Shown piece by piece: positions 53,637-62,696 of a DNA stretch of 64,000 nt. The DNA comes from AC-49 sp963817035. Lineage in GTDB: Bacteria; Actinomycetota; Thermoleophilia; Solirubrobacterales; Solirubrobacteraceae. Both the position numbers and the translations under genes were made by a program. The stretch lies in NCBI GenBank assembly GCA_963817035.1, contig CAWFMM010000003.1:248001-312000 (forward strand). The letters run 5' to 3'. Numbering within the stretch: position 1 is the first letter of the stretch; each line of letters starts with the position of its first letter. A model generated the notes under the pieces. It saw nothing but the letters and a program-made list of their open reading frames with translations, had not been told where the DNA came from and ran no database searches.

Positions 53637-54410
53637 TCAGCCCGACTTCGGCCTGCCCTTCCGCAGGGTCAGGTTCCTGCTCGTCGTTCCGGTCTGACCG
53701 AGGTCGACGACGACTGTGACCTTCGTGCTCGTGCTCTTGGCGAGCTTGCGGCCGAGCGCGTTGAGCTTGATCTTGACCTTGCGGCCATTGCCCTTTGTGA
53801 GGCTGAACTTCGCCGTGCCGAGCGAGCGGATCTTCTTGGTCACCTTGGCGGCCGCGACGGGGGAGCGCGACAGGACGTTGAGACTGCCGGCGCACGTGGC
53901 CTGGAGGCAGTTGAGCACCACGTCGAACGCGCCGCCGATCGGCCGCAGGACCGAGCCGGCGATCGTCGTGACGTCGGTCGGACGCAGCGTGGTGATTCCC
54001 CCGCCGGGGCTGATGACGGTCGCAACCGGCGTGAACGTGTACTGGAGCAGGATGTCCAGCCCGCCCTGGTGGCCGCTCGCGAACGCCCCGCCGGTGTTGG
54101 CGCCGTGCTCGGGGCCGAGCATCGGATGGAACGAGCTCGAGGTCAGGCCGTTGGGCGTGAAGAACGCCGGGCTGAACTGGCCGGGCACGAAGGCGATCGG
54201 AAGGGTGCCGCCGGTGCGCGCGCTGAAGCCGATCGCATCCTGGGTGATGATGTTCGGCTGGCGATTGTTCTCGACCGGCAGATTCACGGTGAACGTCGTC
54301 GTCGTGTTCGGCGTGGGCTGCAGCGGCGCCGTCTCGCCCACGAAGAAGCAGCACTTCGGCTCGCCCGAGACGGCGCCGAGCTGGGCGTTGGTGATCTGGC
54401 GTAGGATCAC
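53637..54410 (-). CDS. Secreted-type protein lacking a signal peptide (possibly 5'-truncated)
   Basis: 257 aa from GTG 54410; upstream in frame, only nine more codons precede a stop next to the VOC gene. The sequence reads EPKCCFFVGETAPLQPTPNT, later FHPMLGPEHGANTGGAFAS, and a C-terminal domain VLNCLQATCAGSLNVLSR, RKVKIKLNALGRKLAKSTS, TKVTVVVDLGQTGTTSRN. That domain resembles the C-termini of the two RTX proteins in this window, which are exported, yet no signal peptide is visible here. It may therefore be truncated or exported another way. The function is unknown. Confidence 0.6.
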   Translation of the reverse strand: MILRQITNAQLGAVSGEPKCCFFVGETAPLQPTPNTTTTFTVNLPVENNRQPNIITQDAIGFSARTGGTLPIAFVPGQFSPAFFTPNGLTSSSFHPMLGPEHGANTGGAFASGHQGGLDILLQYTFTPVATVISPGGGITTLRPTDVTTIAGSVLRPIGGAFDVVLNCLQATCAGSLNVLSRSPVAAAKVTKKIRSLGTAKFSLTKGNGRKVKIKLNALGRKLAKSTSTKVTVVVDLGQTGTTSRNLTLRKGRPKSG

Positions 54411-54442
54411 GAACTGCAGCGGCGCCGGGTACGGACCCTAGC

Positions 54443-54991
54443 TCAGCCGGGCTCCTCGACGAACGGGACGTAGGCGATGACGCTGGTGTCGCCGCTGCGG
54501 ACACGATCGAACTGCGCCGCCAGGAGCTGCTTGCGCATCGGCCCGTCCTCCAACTCGATCCGCGCGCCGCTCGGGGTGCGGTGGTAACAGAAGCCGATCG
54601 GCCGGCCGTCGTCGCCCTCCGGTGTGGCCTCGAGCGGGAACCCGCGCTGCTCGAGCAGTGCGGAGGCGGCGATGAGATCGTCGACCCAGTAGCCGACATG
54701 ATCGACGTAGTCGTGACCGCGCGAGGGCCAGAGCAGCGGAAGGCCGCCCAACCCGGCGATCTCGCCGAGCTCGACGTGTGGCGGACCCTGGAGTGACCAT
54801 GCCGATCGCGCGGTGAACGGCTCCTGCGGGCCGAGCCCCGGACGGTGCAGCGTGACCGTGCCGGATCGCAGGGCGAAGGTGTAGCCGAGTTGCTCGTACT
54901 CGGCGATCGTCCGCTCGATGTCCTCGCACACCACACCGATGTGCGATTGCTCGGAGAAGAGCCAGTCGGCGGGCTGATCGGCATCGGTCAT
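54443..54991 (-). CDS. VOC-family (glyoxalase-like) protein
   Basis: 182 aa. Two beta-alpha-beta-beta-beta modules: SHIGVVCEDIERTIAEYEQL with FALRSGTVTLH, and YVDHVGYWVDDLIAASALLE with GARIELEDGP. Metal ligands are likely the His in SHIGVV and DHVGYW and a late Glu (IELED). This superfamily includes isomerases, dioxygenases and resistance proteins; the substrate cannot be told. ATG 54991 gives MTDADQPADWLF. Its start is 23 bp from the divergent LLM gene, so the two are probably co-controlled. Confidence 0.85.
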   Translation of the reverse strand: MTDADQPADWLFSEQSHIGVVCEDIERTIAEYEQLGYTFALRSGTVTLHRPGLGPQEPFTARSAWSLQGPPHVELGEIAGLGGLPLLWPSRGHDYVDHVGYWVDDLIAASALLEQRGFPLEATPEGDDGRPIGFCYHRTPSGARIELEDGPMRKQLLAAQFDRVRSGDTSVIAYVPFVEEPG

Positions 54992-55014
54992 CGGACCAAT
55001 CGTATGCTCCTCCG

Positions 55015-55896
55015 ATGACAGCACTGGGCAGGTTCGGAATCTGGGGGCGCTATCTACGTGAGGCCGACCCGGGCGAAATCGCCGACGCCGCCGCGGAGTT
55101 GGAGGGGCTCGGCTTCGGCACGATCTGGGTGCCGGGCGGGATCGAGCCCAACGAGGCGGTGTTCGCCGACGTGGCACGCCTGCTGGACGCGACGACCAAC
55201 ATCGTCGTCGCCACCGGGATCGTGAACATGTGGCTCCACGAGCCGCCCGCCCTGACCGCCACCTACCAGGCGCTGCAGAAGGCCCACCCGGGCCGGTTCC
55301 TGCTCGGGATCGGCATCAGCCACCGCCCGCTCCTCGACGCGGTCGAGCCCGGTCGCTACGACAAACCGCTCTCGGCGATGAAGCACTACCTCGACGAGCT
55401 CGACGACCAGCCGCAGCCGATCCCCGCCGATCGGCGGGTGATCGCGGCGATGGGTCCGAAGATGCTCGAGGTCGCTCGTGATCGCGCGGCGGGATCGCAT
55501 CCGTACATCGTGCCCAGCGCCCACACCCGCTTCGCCCGCGGAGAGCTCGGTACCGGACCGCTGCTGGCGCCCGGCGTCCCCGTGATCCTCGACGCGGACC
55601 CCGAGCGTGCGCGGCAGCTCGCGCGCAACTTCCTCGCGAACCCGTACAGCACGCTGCCCAACTACACCAACACATGGCTGGCGCACGGCTTCACCGCGGC
55701 GGATCTCGCCGACGGCGGCAGCGATGCCCTGGTCGACGGGCTCGTCGCGTGGGGTGACGAGCAGGCCGTCGCCGCCCACGTCGGCGAGCACCACGCCGCG
55801 GGCGCCGATCACGTGTGCATGCACGTCGTCTGCGAGGACCGCCAGCGGCTGCCCCGCGAAGAGTGGCGCCGGCTCGCAGCGGCGATGATCGCGTAG
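55015..55896 (+). CDS. LLM-class F420-dependent oxidoreductase
   Basis: 293 aa. RFGIWGRYLREADPGEIADA, GFGTIWVPGGIEPNEAVFAD, VVATGIVNMWLHEPPALTAT and RFLLGIGISHRPLLDAVEPG fit the short F420-dependent LLM group of actinobacteria. The C-terminal part has a cofactor-loop-like YIVPSAHTRFARGELG and a late THxx-like HVGEHHAAGADHVCMHVV. The substrate is unknown. ATG 55015. It is divergent from the VOC gene and convergent with the phosphotransferase gene (22-bp gap). Confidence 0.87.
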   Translation: MTALGRFGIWGRYLREADPGEIADAAAELEGLGFGTIWVPGGIEPNEAVFADVARLLDATTNIVVATGIVNMWLHEPPALTATYQALQKAHPGRFLLGIGISHRPLLDAVEPGRYDKPLSAMKHYLDELDDQPQPIPADRRVIAAMGPKMLEVARDRAAGSHPYIVPSAHTRFARGELGTGPLLAPGVPVILDADPERARQLARNFLANPYSTLPNYTNTWLAHGFTAADLADGGSDALVDGLVAWGDEQAVAAHVGEHHAAGADHVCMHVVCEDRQRLPREEWRRLAAAMIA

Positions 55897-55918
55897 CTGT
55901 GCTGCGTGCGATCGCGTC

Positions 55919-57493
55919 CTACGCGGGGCGCGAGCGCGCGAGCTGCTGATCGAGCATCGCGACGAGATCCTCGAGCACCTGCGCCTCTGGACGGTCGGTG
56001 CGCAGGACGAAGTGACGGTCGGCCGTGACGTCGTCCTCGAGCGGCTCGAAATCAGCGCGCAGCCGCGCGGCGATCTCGGGGCCGGCATCCGAGATCCGGT
56101 CGACCTCCCGTTCGCGAGCTCGCGCGCGCGCCTGGAGCACCGACGCGGGGGCGCGGCACTCGAACACCACCGGCAACACCGTGTTCGACAGCTCGGCCAG
56201 GAGCGTCGCGCGATCACGTGACCGGCCGAAGGCGACATCGATGATCGCGCCGCCCTGGGCCCCGACATGCCCGACCGCGCGGCGCCCGACCTCGGCATAG
56301 GTCAGTGCGGTCGCCTGTGCGCCGTAGGCGCCGCGGGGCGCCCGCTCGGTCGGCGCGATTCCGGCCAGGCGCTTGCGCGTGACATCCGACCCGACGACCG
56401 GCAGGCCCGACGTCTCAGACAGCGCCCGCGCGAGGTCGGACTTGCCACTGGCCGGCGGTCCGCAGACGATCACGGTCAACGGGAGCCGCGCCTGCCACGC
56501 CAGCTGCTCGCCCAGGGCCAGCAATCCGAGCGCTTCGCCGACGGCCGCGGCGCGCCGGTCCGGGGCCAGCTCCAAGTCGTCGCCGACGAGCAGCGCCACC
56601 TTGGCGCGCACCCACGCCCTGATCGCGGCGTGGAAGGCGATCATCTGATCCGTTCCCGGATCGCCCCCCGCGGACCGATACGCGTCCACGAGCACGCGGC
56701 CGAGGTCGGGGCGCGCGAGGCGAGCGAGGTCCATCACGAGGAAGGCGAGATCGGCGCCCACATCGATCTTCCGCAACCCGGCGTCGAATTCCGCGCAGTC
56801 GACGATCTGCACGTCGTCGCCGATCACCACATGCTCCGCGCGGAGGTCGCCATGGCCGTCACGTACCCTCCCCTCGGCCATCCGCGCCGTGAGCGCCGCC
56901 GCGTTCGCGGCCAGGAACGCGTCGGTGAAGCGCTGGGCGGCGAGGACGCGCCGGTGCTCGATCGTGCCGCTCTCCAGCAGCCCTTCGAAGTTCCCGTCGG
57001 CGTTGTGGAGCACCGAGGCGACGCCGCGCGCGCGTCGATGCGACGGAGTGCTCGCGGCGTGAAAGCGCGCGAGTCGCCCACCGACCGCGGCGATCTGCTG
57101 CGCGGTGATCCGGCCGGTCACGACGCGGGCGGCAAGCGTGTCCGCCTCGTCGAAGCGGCGCATCTCGACAACGTGCTCGATGGCGTCCGGGCCCGGCCCA
57201 CCGAGCTCCAACGCGCCACCACGGCGAACGATGGCGCGTACGCCGAGATAGATGTCCGGGGCGAGGCGGCGGTTGAGCTCGACCTCGAGCTCGCACATCT
57301 CGCGGCGGCGCTGCGCCGTGCCGTAGTCCAAAAACGCGAAGACGACCGGCTTCTTGAGCTTGTAGGCCCGCTCCCCCGCCAGGAAGACCCACGAGATGTG
57401 CGTCTCGAGCACCACCAGCGTCGTCGGCGCGCCCAGGTAGAAGGCGGGATCGCCCATCGCGGCGAGCACCTGCTCAAACTCGGGGTCCAGCAC
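55919..57493 (-). CDS. Fused aminoglycoside-phosphotransferase-like/P-loop kinase protein
   Basis: 524 aa. The N-terminal half has an APH/choline-kinase fold: FLAGERAYKLKKPVVFAFLD (Lys of the ATP site), the catalytic loop VRDGHGDLRAEHVVIGDDVQ (His-Gly-Asp) and IVDCAEFDAGLRKIDVGADL. The C-terminal half is a P-loop kinase: VIVCGPPASGKSDLARALSE, then VVGSDVTRKRLAGI. This fusion matches the Rv2004c type found in the mycobacterial DosR dormancy regulon. The substrate is unknown. ATG 57493 taken as start. It is divergent from the DksA-like gene and lies beside other dormancy-type genes. Confidence 0.88.
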   Translation of the reverse strand: MLDPEFEQVLAAMGDPAFYLGAPTTLVVLETHISWVFLAGERAYKLKKPVVFAFLDYGTAQRRREMCELEVELNRRLAPDIYLGVRAIVRRGGALELGGPGPDAIEHVVEMRRFDEADTLAARVVTGRITAQQIAAVGGRLARFHAASTPSHRRARGVASVLHNADGNFEGLLESGTIEHRRVLAAQRFTDAFLAANAAALTARMAEGRVRDGHGDLRAEHVVIGDDVQIVDCAEFDAGLRKIDVGADLAFLVMDLARLARPDLGRVLVDAYRSAGGDPGTDQMIAFHAAIRAWVRAKVALLVGDDLELAPDRRAAAVGEALGLLALGEQLAWQARLPLTVIVCGPPASGKSDLARALSETSGLPVVGSDVTRKRLAGIAPTERAPRGAYGAQATALTYAEVGRRAVGHVGAQGGAIIDVAFGRSRDRATLLAELSNTVLPVVFECRAPASVLQARARAREREVDRISDAGPEIAARLRADFEPLEDDVTADRHFVLRTDRPEAQVLEDLVAMLDQQLARSRPA

Positions 57494-57601
57494 ATCGCGA
57501 ACGCTACGACGTGCCGATCACCTCGGCATCGTGGAGAACCCGCAACCGCTCTACGGCGCAGCCACGATGCCGGCCCCCGGCCGCGCGGGCAGGATGGACA
57601 C

Positions 57602-57940
57602 ATGAATGCCGATCGTGCGCATGAGCTTCTGCAACGCGAGCGAGAGCGGGTCGAGCGGGCGCTATCCGAGCTCGCCGAGCGAGATCATGAGATGCAGGCC
57701 GAGCAGCGCGAGCCGGGTGATCGGGGCTCGGAGAGCCTCTATCAGAGCGAGTTCGACGCGAGCCTCGCCGAGGACGTCGCTCAACAGCTCGGCGCTCTCG
57801 AGCGCGCCGAGGCACGGCTCGCAGCGGGAACGTACGGGTTGTCGATCGCAAGCGGAGAGCCGATTCCGGACGACCGCCTCGAGGCACTGCCGACGGCTGA
57901 GCGAACCGTCGACGAGCAGGATCGCCACCGGAGCCGATAG
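57602..57940 (+). CDS. DksA/TraR-family protein without its zinc cysteines
   Basis: 112 aa. The N-terminal helical hairpin (LLQRERERVERALSELAERD; YQSEFDASLAEDVAQQLGAL) and ALERAEARLAAGTYG are the DksA/TraR pattern. In the zinc-finger region the canonical GxC-xxC-G becomes GLSIASGEPIPDDRLEALPT and the CxxCQ end becomes TVDEQ, so all four Cys are replaced (Ser, Ser, Thr, Glu). The fold may be kept without zinc. It probably acts on RNA polymerase's secondary channel, by analogy. ATG 57602. Fifteen bp separate it from the P-type ATPase. Confidence 0.85.
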   Translation: MNADRAHELLQRERERVERALSELAERDHEMQAEQREPGDRGSESLYQSEFDASLAEDVAQQLGALERAEARLAAGTYGLSIASGEPIPDDRLEALPTAERTVDEQDRHRSR

Positions 57941-57955
57941 CCGCGGCCTGCCGCC

Positions 57956-60715
57956 ATGCAGAGCCGGACCGAGGTGGATGCGCGGCACGCGCCGGATCCC
58001 GAGGAGGACGTCGATGCGCTGCTGCGCGACCTGCAGACCGGTCGTCACGGTCTGCACCCGCGCGAGGCCGAACGCCGGCTGGCCCAATACGGGCGCAACG
58101 AGATCACCCGGAGCGAGGGCGCGAGCCATCTGCGCGACCTTGCCCGGCAGTTCACGCACCCGTTGGCGCAGCTGCTGTGGGTGGCAGCGACGCTGGCGTT
58201 GATCGGCGGAACGCCCGCGCTGGCCGGGGCGATCGTGGCGGTGATCGTGCTCAATGCCGCCTTCGCCTTCGTCCAGGAGCTCCAGGCTGAGCGGGCGACC
58301 GAAGCGCTTGCGCGCATGCTCCCGCCACAGGCCCGCGTGCGACGGGCGGGCACGATCGTCGAGGTCGACGCGGCGACGCTCGTGCCGGGCGACCTCGTCG
58401 TGCTCAGCGAGGGCGACCGGATGTGCGCCGACGCGCGCCTGATCGAGGGAACGCTGGAGGTCGACATGGCCGCGCTGACCGGTGAATCTCAGCCGGTCGC
58501 GCGCAGTGCCTCACGCAGCCGGCGCGCGGCGATGCCGTTTGAGGCCGAGGACCTCGTGTTCTCCGGGACGCTGTGCACCGTCGGCGAAGCCCAGGCGGTC
58601 GTCTACGCGACGGGGATGAGCACCCAGCTCGGGCGGATCGCGGCGCTCTCCCAGCGCGTCCGTGGCGAGATCAGCCCGCTGCAGGCGCAGGTGAACAGCG
58701 TGGCCCAGCTGATCGCGATCATCGCACTGGGGGCCGGCGCCGTGTTCCTCGTGCTCGGTGTGACAGCCGCGGGGCTTGCGCTGCACGACGCGCTGACGTT
58801 CGCCATCGGCCTGCTCGTCGCCAACGTCCCAGAGGGCCTGCTGCCGACGATCACGCTCGCGCTCGCGGTGGGGGTGCGGCGGATGGCCAAGCGGCGCGCC
58901 CTCGTCAAGCGTCTGACCGCGGTCGAGACGCTCGGCTCGACCGAGGTGATCTGTACTGACAAGACCGGGACGCTCACCGAGGGACGGATGAGCGTTCGCC
59001 TGCTGTGGGGTGATGGCGTCGAGCTCGATCTGGCGGCTCCACAGGTGCCCGCGGCCGGGGGGCGCGAGCCGTTCTCGGGCCTCCTGCGCACTGCTGTGCG
59101 CTGCAACAACGCAACGATCCGGCAGGAGGAGGGAACGTGGCACCGAGCCGGCGATCCAGGCGAGAGCGCGCTGCTCGTCGCCGCCGCCCGGCTTGGCGAG
59201 GACGTCGAAGGGCTGCTCGCTCAGCGCGAGCGCTCCCGCCGCCACGTGTACCACTTCGACCCGCGTCTGAAGCGGATGACGACGCTCGACGCCGAGGCCG
59301 GTGAACAGCTCTGGTACCACGTGAAGGGCGCGCCGCTCGAGCTCCTCGCGCGCTGCAGCGCCATTCGCGGAGCCGACGCGGACCGGCCGCTGACCGCTGA
59401 CGACCGCGCTGCGATCGCGACGGCGTTCGAGAGCTACGCCTCGAGCGGCTTGCGGGTGCTCGCGTTCGCCGAGCGCCATCGAGCGTCGGACGGTCTCGCC
59501 GAGCGCGATCGTGCCGAGTCCGACCTCACGTTCCTCGGCCTCGCGGCGCTCGAGGACCCGCCGCGCGCCGGCGTCGCTGACGCGGTCGCGCGCTGCCAGG
59601 AGGCAGGGATCCGGATCATCGTCATCACCGGCGACCATGCGCTGACCGCGGAGGCGATCGCCCGTGAGGTCGGGATCGTGCGCGGCACGCCGCGGATCGT
59701 CACCAGCGTGGAGATCGACGCGATGGGCGAGCAGGAGCTCGAGCGGCTCGTCGCCTCCGAGGAGGAGCTGATCATCGCGCGCAGCTCACCGGAGACCAAG
59801 CTGCAGGTCGTCGATGCGTTGCGCGCCCTCGGCCATACCGTGGCGATGACCGGCGACGGGGTGAACGACGCGCCGGCCCTCAGACGCGCGGACATCGGAG
59901 TCGCGATGGGCGCCTCCGGCACCGAGGTCGCGCGAGAGGCCGCAACGATGGTCCTCACCAACGACAGCTTTGCCTCGATCGTCGCAGCGGTCGAGGAGGG
60001 CCGGACCGTCTACGAGAACATCCGCAAGTTCATCACGTACATCTTCGCGCACGCTCCCGCCGAGATCGTCCCATTCATCGCGTTCGCGCTCGCCGGAGGG
60101 GCGATCCCGCTGCCGATCACCGCGATCCTGATTCTCGCGATCGACCTCGGCACCGACACGTTCCCGGCACTCGCGCTGGGCTGTGAGCGCGGGGAGCCGG
60201 GCACCATGGAGCGCCCCCCGCGATCACGCGCACAGGGCATCATCGATCGCCCGATGCTGCTGCGCGCATGGGGATCGCTCGGTCTTCTCGAGGCGCTCCT
60301 CGTGATGCTCGGCTTCTTCTGGGTGCTGCTGGGCGCGGGGTGGTCGCCGGGCGATGCGACCGGCTCCGGGAGCGCTCTGCACCACGACTATCTGGTCGCG
60401 ACCACGATGACGTTCGCCGGCATCATCGCCTGCCAGGTCGGTACCGCGTTCGCGGCGCGCACGACGCACGAGTCGCTGCGCAGCATCGGCGTCTTCTCCA
60501 ATCCGCTGCTGCTGTGGGGCATCGCGTTCGAACTCCTCTTTGCCGCCGCGATCATCTATCTCCCACCGTTGCAGAGCATCTTCGGGACCGCGGGGCTGGG
60601 CCCGCGCGAACTCGCACCGCTCGCCGCGTTCCCGATCATCGTCTGGGGCTCCGACGAGCTGCGTCGAGCAGCCGTGCGCCTCAGCCGAGCGACAGGACCG
60701 TCGCGCAGTCGCTGA
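57956..60715 (+). CDS. P2-type cation-transporting ATPase (CtpF/Na,K-ATPase-like)
   Basis: 919 aa. The actuator TGES is in AALTGESQPVA (about 178), the phosphorylated Asp in ICTDKTGTLTEGRMSV (about 333), the nucleotide site in YHVKGAPLELL (KGAP) and the hinge in MTGDGVNDAPALR (about 635). Span 4 has LLVANVPEGLLPTITLALA, the PEGL type; with VETLGSTEVICTDKTGT this resembles animal Na,K-ATPase and the mycobacterial CtpF group more than the PMR1 calcium pumps. The transported ion (Ca2+ or Na+/K+) is uncertain. Ten spans are expected. Its last 35 bp overlap the convergent lipoprotein gene. Confidence 0.9.
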   Translation: MQSRTEVDARHAPDPEEDVDALLRDLQTGRHGLHPREAERRLAQYGRNEITRSEGASHLRDLARQFTHPLAQLLWVAATLALIGGTPALAGAIVAVIVLNAAFAFVQELQAERATEALARMLPPQARVRRAGTIVEVDAATLVPGDLVVLSEGDRMCADARLIEGTLEVDMAALTGESQPVARSASRSRRAAMPFEAEDLVFSGTLCTVGEAQAVVYATGMSTQLGRIAALSQRVRGEISPLQAQVNSVAQLIAIIALGAGAVFLVLGVTAAGLALHDALTFAIGLLVANVPEGLLPTITLALAVGVRRMAKRRALVKRLTAVETLGSTEVICTDKTGTLTEGRMSVRLLWGDGVELDLAAPQVPAAGGREPFSGLLRTAVRCNNATIRQEEGTWHRAGDPGESALLVAAARLGEDVEGLLAQRERSRRHVYHFDPRLKRMTTLDAEAGEQLWYHVKGAPLELLARCSAIRGADADRPLTADDRAAIATAFESYASSGLRVLAFAERHRASDGLAERDRAESDLTFLGLAALEDPPRAGVADAVARCQEAGIRIIVITGDHALTAEAIAREVGIVRGTPRIVTSVEIDAMGEQELERLVASEEELIIARSSPETKLQVVDALRALGHTVAMTGDGVNDAPALRRADIGVAMGASGTEVAREAATMVLTNDSFASIVAAVEEGRTVYENIRKFITYIFAHAPAEIVPFIAFALAGGAIPLPITAILILAIDLGTDTFPALALGCERGEPGTMERPPRSRAQGIIDRPMLLRAWGSLGLLEALLVMLGFFWVLLGAGWSPGDATGSGSALHHDYLVATTMTFAGIIACQVGTAFAARTTHESLRSIGVFSNPLLLWGIAFELLFAAAIIYLPPLQSIFGTAGLGPRELAPLAAFPIIVWGSDELRRAAVRLSRATGPSRSR

Positions 60716-61190
60716 ACCCGTACGCGGCGGCTGCCGCGTTGGCGTCCTTGGCGCCCAGCTGCGCATCACGCAGCGTGGCGAGCACGTCGAGCGGATGCCC
60801 CGCCGCGAGCGCGACGGCGGCGTGCCCAAGCTCGTCGACAACCGCGCCGGAGAGCGACAGGAAGTGCCCGACCGCGTCGCGGTCGCCCTCAGGCGGTGCC
60901 AGTGCACGCAGGCGTGCGAGGTAGGCCTGCGCCAGCGCATGGATGTGGCGCCCGAGGGGGGCGAGCCTGCGCGCGCTCGCGGCGTCGAGCGACGCGGCAC
61001 CGGCCGCGAAGCGCCGCAGCAACGGCGCAGATCGCGCACGGGTATCGCGGCAGACGCGGTCCGCGTGCGCGATGTAGTCGGCGCGACTCGGGCCGGCTGG
61101 GCGACCGCCGCCGCCGCACGCGCTGAGCATCGGCAGCGCGAGCGCCGCCGAGAGGCCGAGGACAACCCGGCGGTCCGCGAACATCGTCAT
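60681..61190 (-). CDS. Lipoprotein of unknown function
   Basis: 169 aa. The signal ends in a lipobox (LALPMLSACGGGG, Cys about 25), so lipid anchoring outside the membrane is expected. The mature part is helical (YIAHADRVCRDTRARSAPLL; HIHALAQAYLARLRALAPPE; FLSLSGAVVDELGHAAVALA) with two more Cys (RVCRD and SDCATVL) that could pair. It resembles four-helix extracytoplasmic proteins common in this lineage, but no family is assigned. ATG 61190 overlaps the Hsp20 stop by 4 bp. Confidence 0.75.
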   Translation of the reverse strand: MTMFADRRVVLGLSAALALPMLSACGGGGRPAGPSRADYIAHADRVCRDTRARSAPLLRRFAAGAASLDAASARRLAPLGRHIHALAQAYLARLRALAPPEGDRDAVGHFLSLSGAVVDELGHAAVALAAGHPLDVLATLRDAQLGAKDANAAAAAYGFSDCATVLSLG

Positions 61191-61624
61191 CCCGCGGTTG
61201 GGGTGATCTCGACTCGTTCGTTCTTGGCTTCCTTGGGTAGCGGGATCGTCACCTCGAGGACGCCGTCGGTCGTCCGGGCCTTGACCTTCTTGGCATCGAC
61301 CCCGGCGGGCAGCGCGATCGACCGCGAAAACGCGCCGTAGCGACGCTCGCGCCGCACGAACGACGCGTCCTTCGCCTCCGTGTGCTCCTCGTGCTTGCCC
61401 GAAAGCGTGAGCACGTCATCCTCGATCTGGATCTTGACCTCGCCGGGCTTGATCCCGGGGAGGTCGGCGTGCATCACGAGATTGCCGTTGTCTTCAACGA
61501 CATCGATCGCGGGCATCCACTCGCGTTCGCCGGCGCCCGCGACCTCGTCGAACATCCGGTTCAACCGGGTGTGCAGGTCGGCGAACTCCGCGAAGGGCTC
61601 CCACCGCGTGAGTGCTCTGGCCAT
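61187..61624 (-). CDS. Hsp20/alpha-crystallin small heat-shock protein
   Basis: 145 aa. The N-terminal arm has WEPFAEFADLHTRLNRMFDE; the alpha-crystallin domain (about 38-130) has MPAIDVVEDNGNLVMHADLP, GIKPGEVKIQIEDDVLTLSG, RRYGAFSRSIALPAGVDAKK and the conserved DGVLEVTIPL; the IxI-like C-terminal anchor is weak (RVEITPTAG). It holds unfolding proteins without ATP. ATG 61624; CGGAGGTT lies a normal distance upstream. It is coupled to the downstream lipoprotein gene, and the neighbourhood matches a stress/dormancy set. Confidence 0.93.
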   Translation of the reverse strand: MARALTRWEPFAEFADLHTRLNRMFDEVAGAGEREWMPAIDVVEDNGNLVMHADLPGIKPGEVKIQIEDDVLTLSGKHEEHTEAKDASFVRRERRYGAFSRSIALPAGVDAKKVKARTTDGVLEVTIPLPKEAKNERVEITPTAG

Positions 61625-61730
61625 GACGAACCTCCGTAGGTCGATTGCTTGGACCCACGACCGTACGACGACCGGATCGCCAGGACATCCGGGGCACCCC
61701 TCAACGCCGTCCGTAGAAACCCCGCTCCGA

Positions 61731-62687
61731 TCACAACCTGATGACCGCCGAGCCGGAGAATCGACCGGCGCGAAGGTCCTCGAGCGCGTCGTTGAGCGCC
61801 TCGAGCCGGTAGCTCGTCGTCTCGGTGCGGACCGGCACCTGCGGCGCGATCTTCAGGAGCCTCGTCCCGTCCTCGCGGGTCAGGTTGGCGACCGAGCGGA
61901 TCGAGCGCTCCTCCCACAGATCGGAATAGGGAAACGACGGGATGTCGCTCATGTGGATGCCACCGCAGACGACGGTGCCGCCGGGCGCCACCGAACGCAG
62001 CGCGAGCGGGACGAGCGCCCCGACCGGCGCAAAGACGATCGCCGCGTCCAAGGGCTGGGGGGGCAGATCCTCCGAGGCGCCGGCCCACACGGCGCCCTCG
62101 CGTCGAGCGAACTCCTGCGCGACGTCGTCGCCGGCGCGCGTGAAGGCGTAGACCTCGCGGCCCTCCCAGGTCGCGACCTGGGCGAGGATGTGGGCGGCGG
62201 CGCCGAACCCGTAGAGGCCGATCCGCTTGGCGTCGCCGCACATGCGAAACGCCCGGTAGCCGATCAGTCCGGCGCACAGCAGCGGCGCGGCGGAGAGACC
62301 GTCGAACCCGTCGGGGATCGGGAAGCAGAACCGCCGGTCGGCGACCGCGTACTCGGCGAAGCCGCCGTCGATGTCACGCCCCGTGAACCGCGCCCTGCGG
62401 CACAGGTTCTCCCGCCCCGAGCGACAGTAGCCGCATTCGCCGCACGTCCACCCGAGCCACGGGACGCCGACCCGGACGCCGGTCTCGTCGTCGATGCCGA
62501 CGATCTGATGGCCGAGGACCCGCGGGAACCGCGCGATCTCGACCTCCCCATCGACGAGATGCAGATCGGTCCGGCAGACCCCGCAGGCATCGACGCGGAG
62601 CAGCGCCTGCCCCGGTCCGGGGGTCGGCACCGGAAGATCGACGAGTTCGAGCGGCCGCCCGACTCCGGTGAGAACCATTGCGCGCAT
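61731..62687 (-). CDS. Zinc-dependent alcohol dehydrogenase
   Basis: 318 aa. The catalytic zinc site is in ACGVCRTDLHLVDGE and RFPRVLGHQIVG (His replaces the usual Glu-containing GHE, reading GHQ). The structural zinc lobe has CGECGYCRSGRENLC (four Cys). The cofactor fold is GLYGFGAAAHILAQVA. The GHQIVG wording and C-G-x-C-R fit the actinobacterial AdhP-like group often paired with acyl-CoA synthetase. It oxidises alcohols or reduces aldehydes with NAD(P). ATG 62687, ten bp after the acyl-CoA synthetase stop, so the two are one operon. Confidence 0.9.
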   Translation of the reverse strand: MRAMVLTGVGRPLELVDLPVPTPGPGQALLRVDACGVCRTDLHLVDGEVEIARFPRVLGHQIVGIDDETGVRVGVPWLGWTCGECGYCRSGRENLCRRARFTGRDIDGGFAEYAVADRRFCFPIPDGFDGLSAAPLLCAGLIGYRAFRMCGDAKRIGLYGFGAAAHILAQVATWEGREVYAFTRAGDDVAQEFARREGAVWAGASEDLPPQPLDAAIVFAPVGALVPLALRSVAPGGTVVCGGIHMSDIPSFPYSDLWEERSIRSVANLTREDGTRLLKIAPQVPVRTETTSYRLEALNDALEDLRAGRFSGSAVIRL

Positions 62688-62696
62688 GGGCGAACC

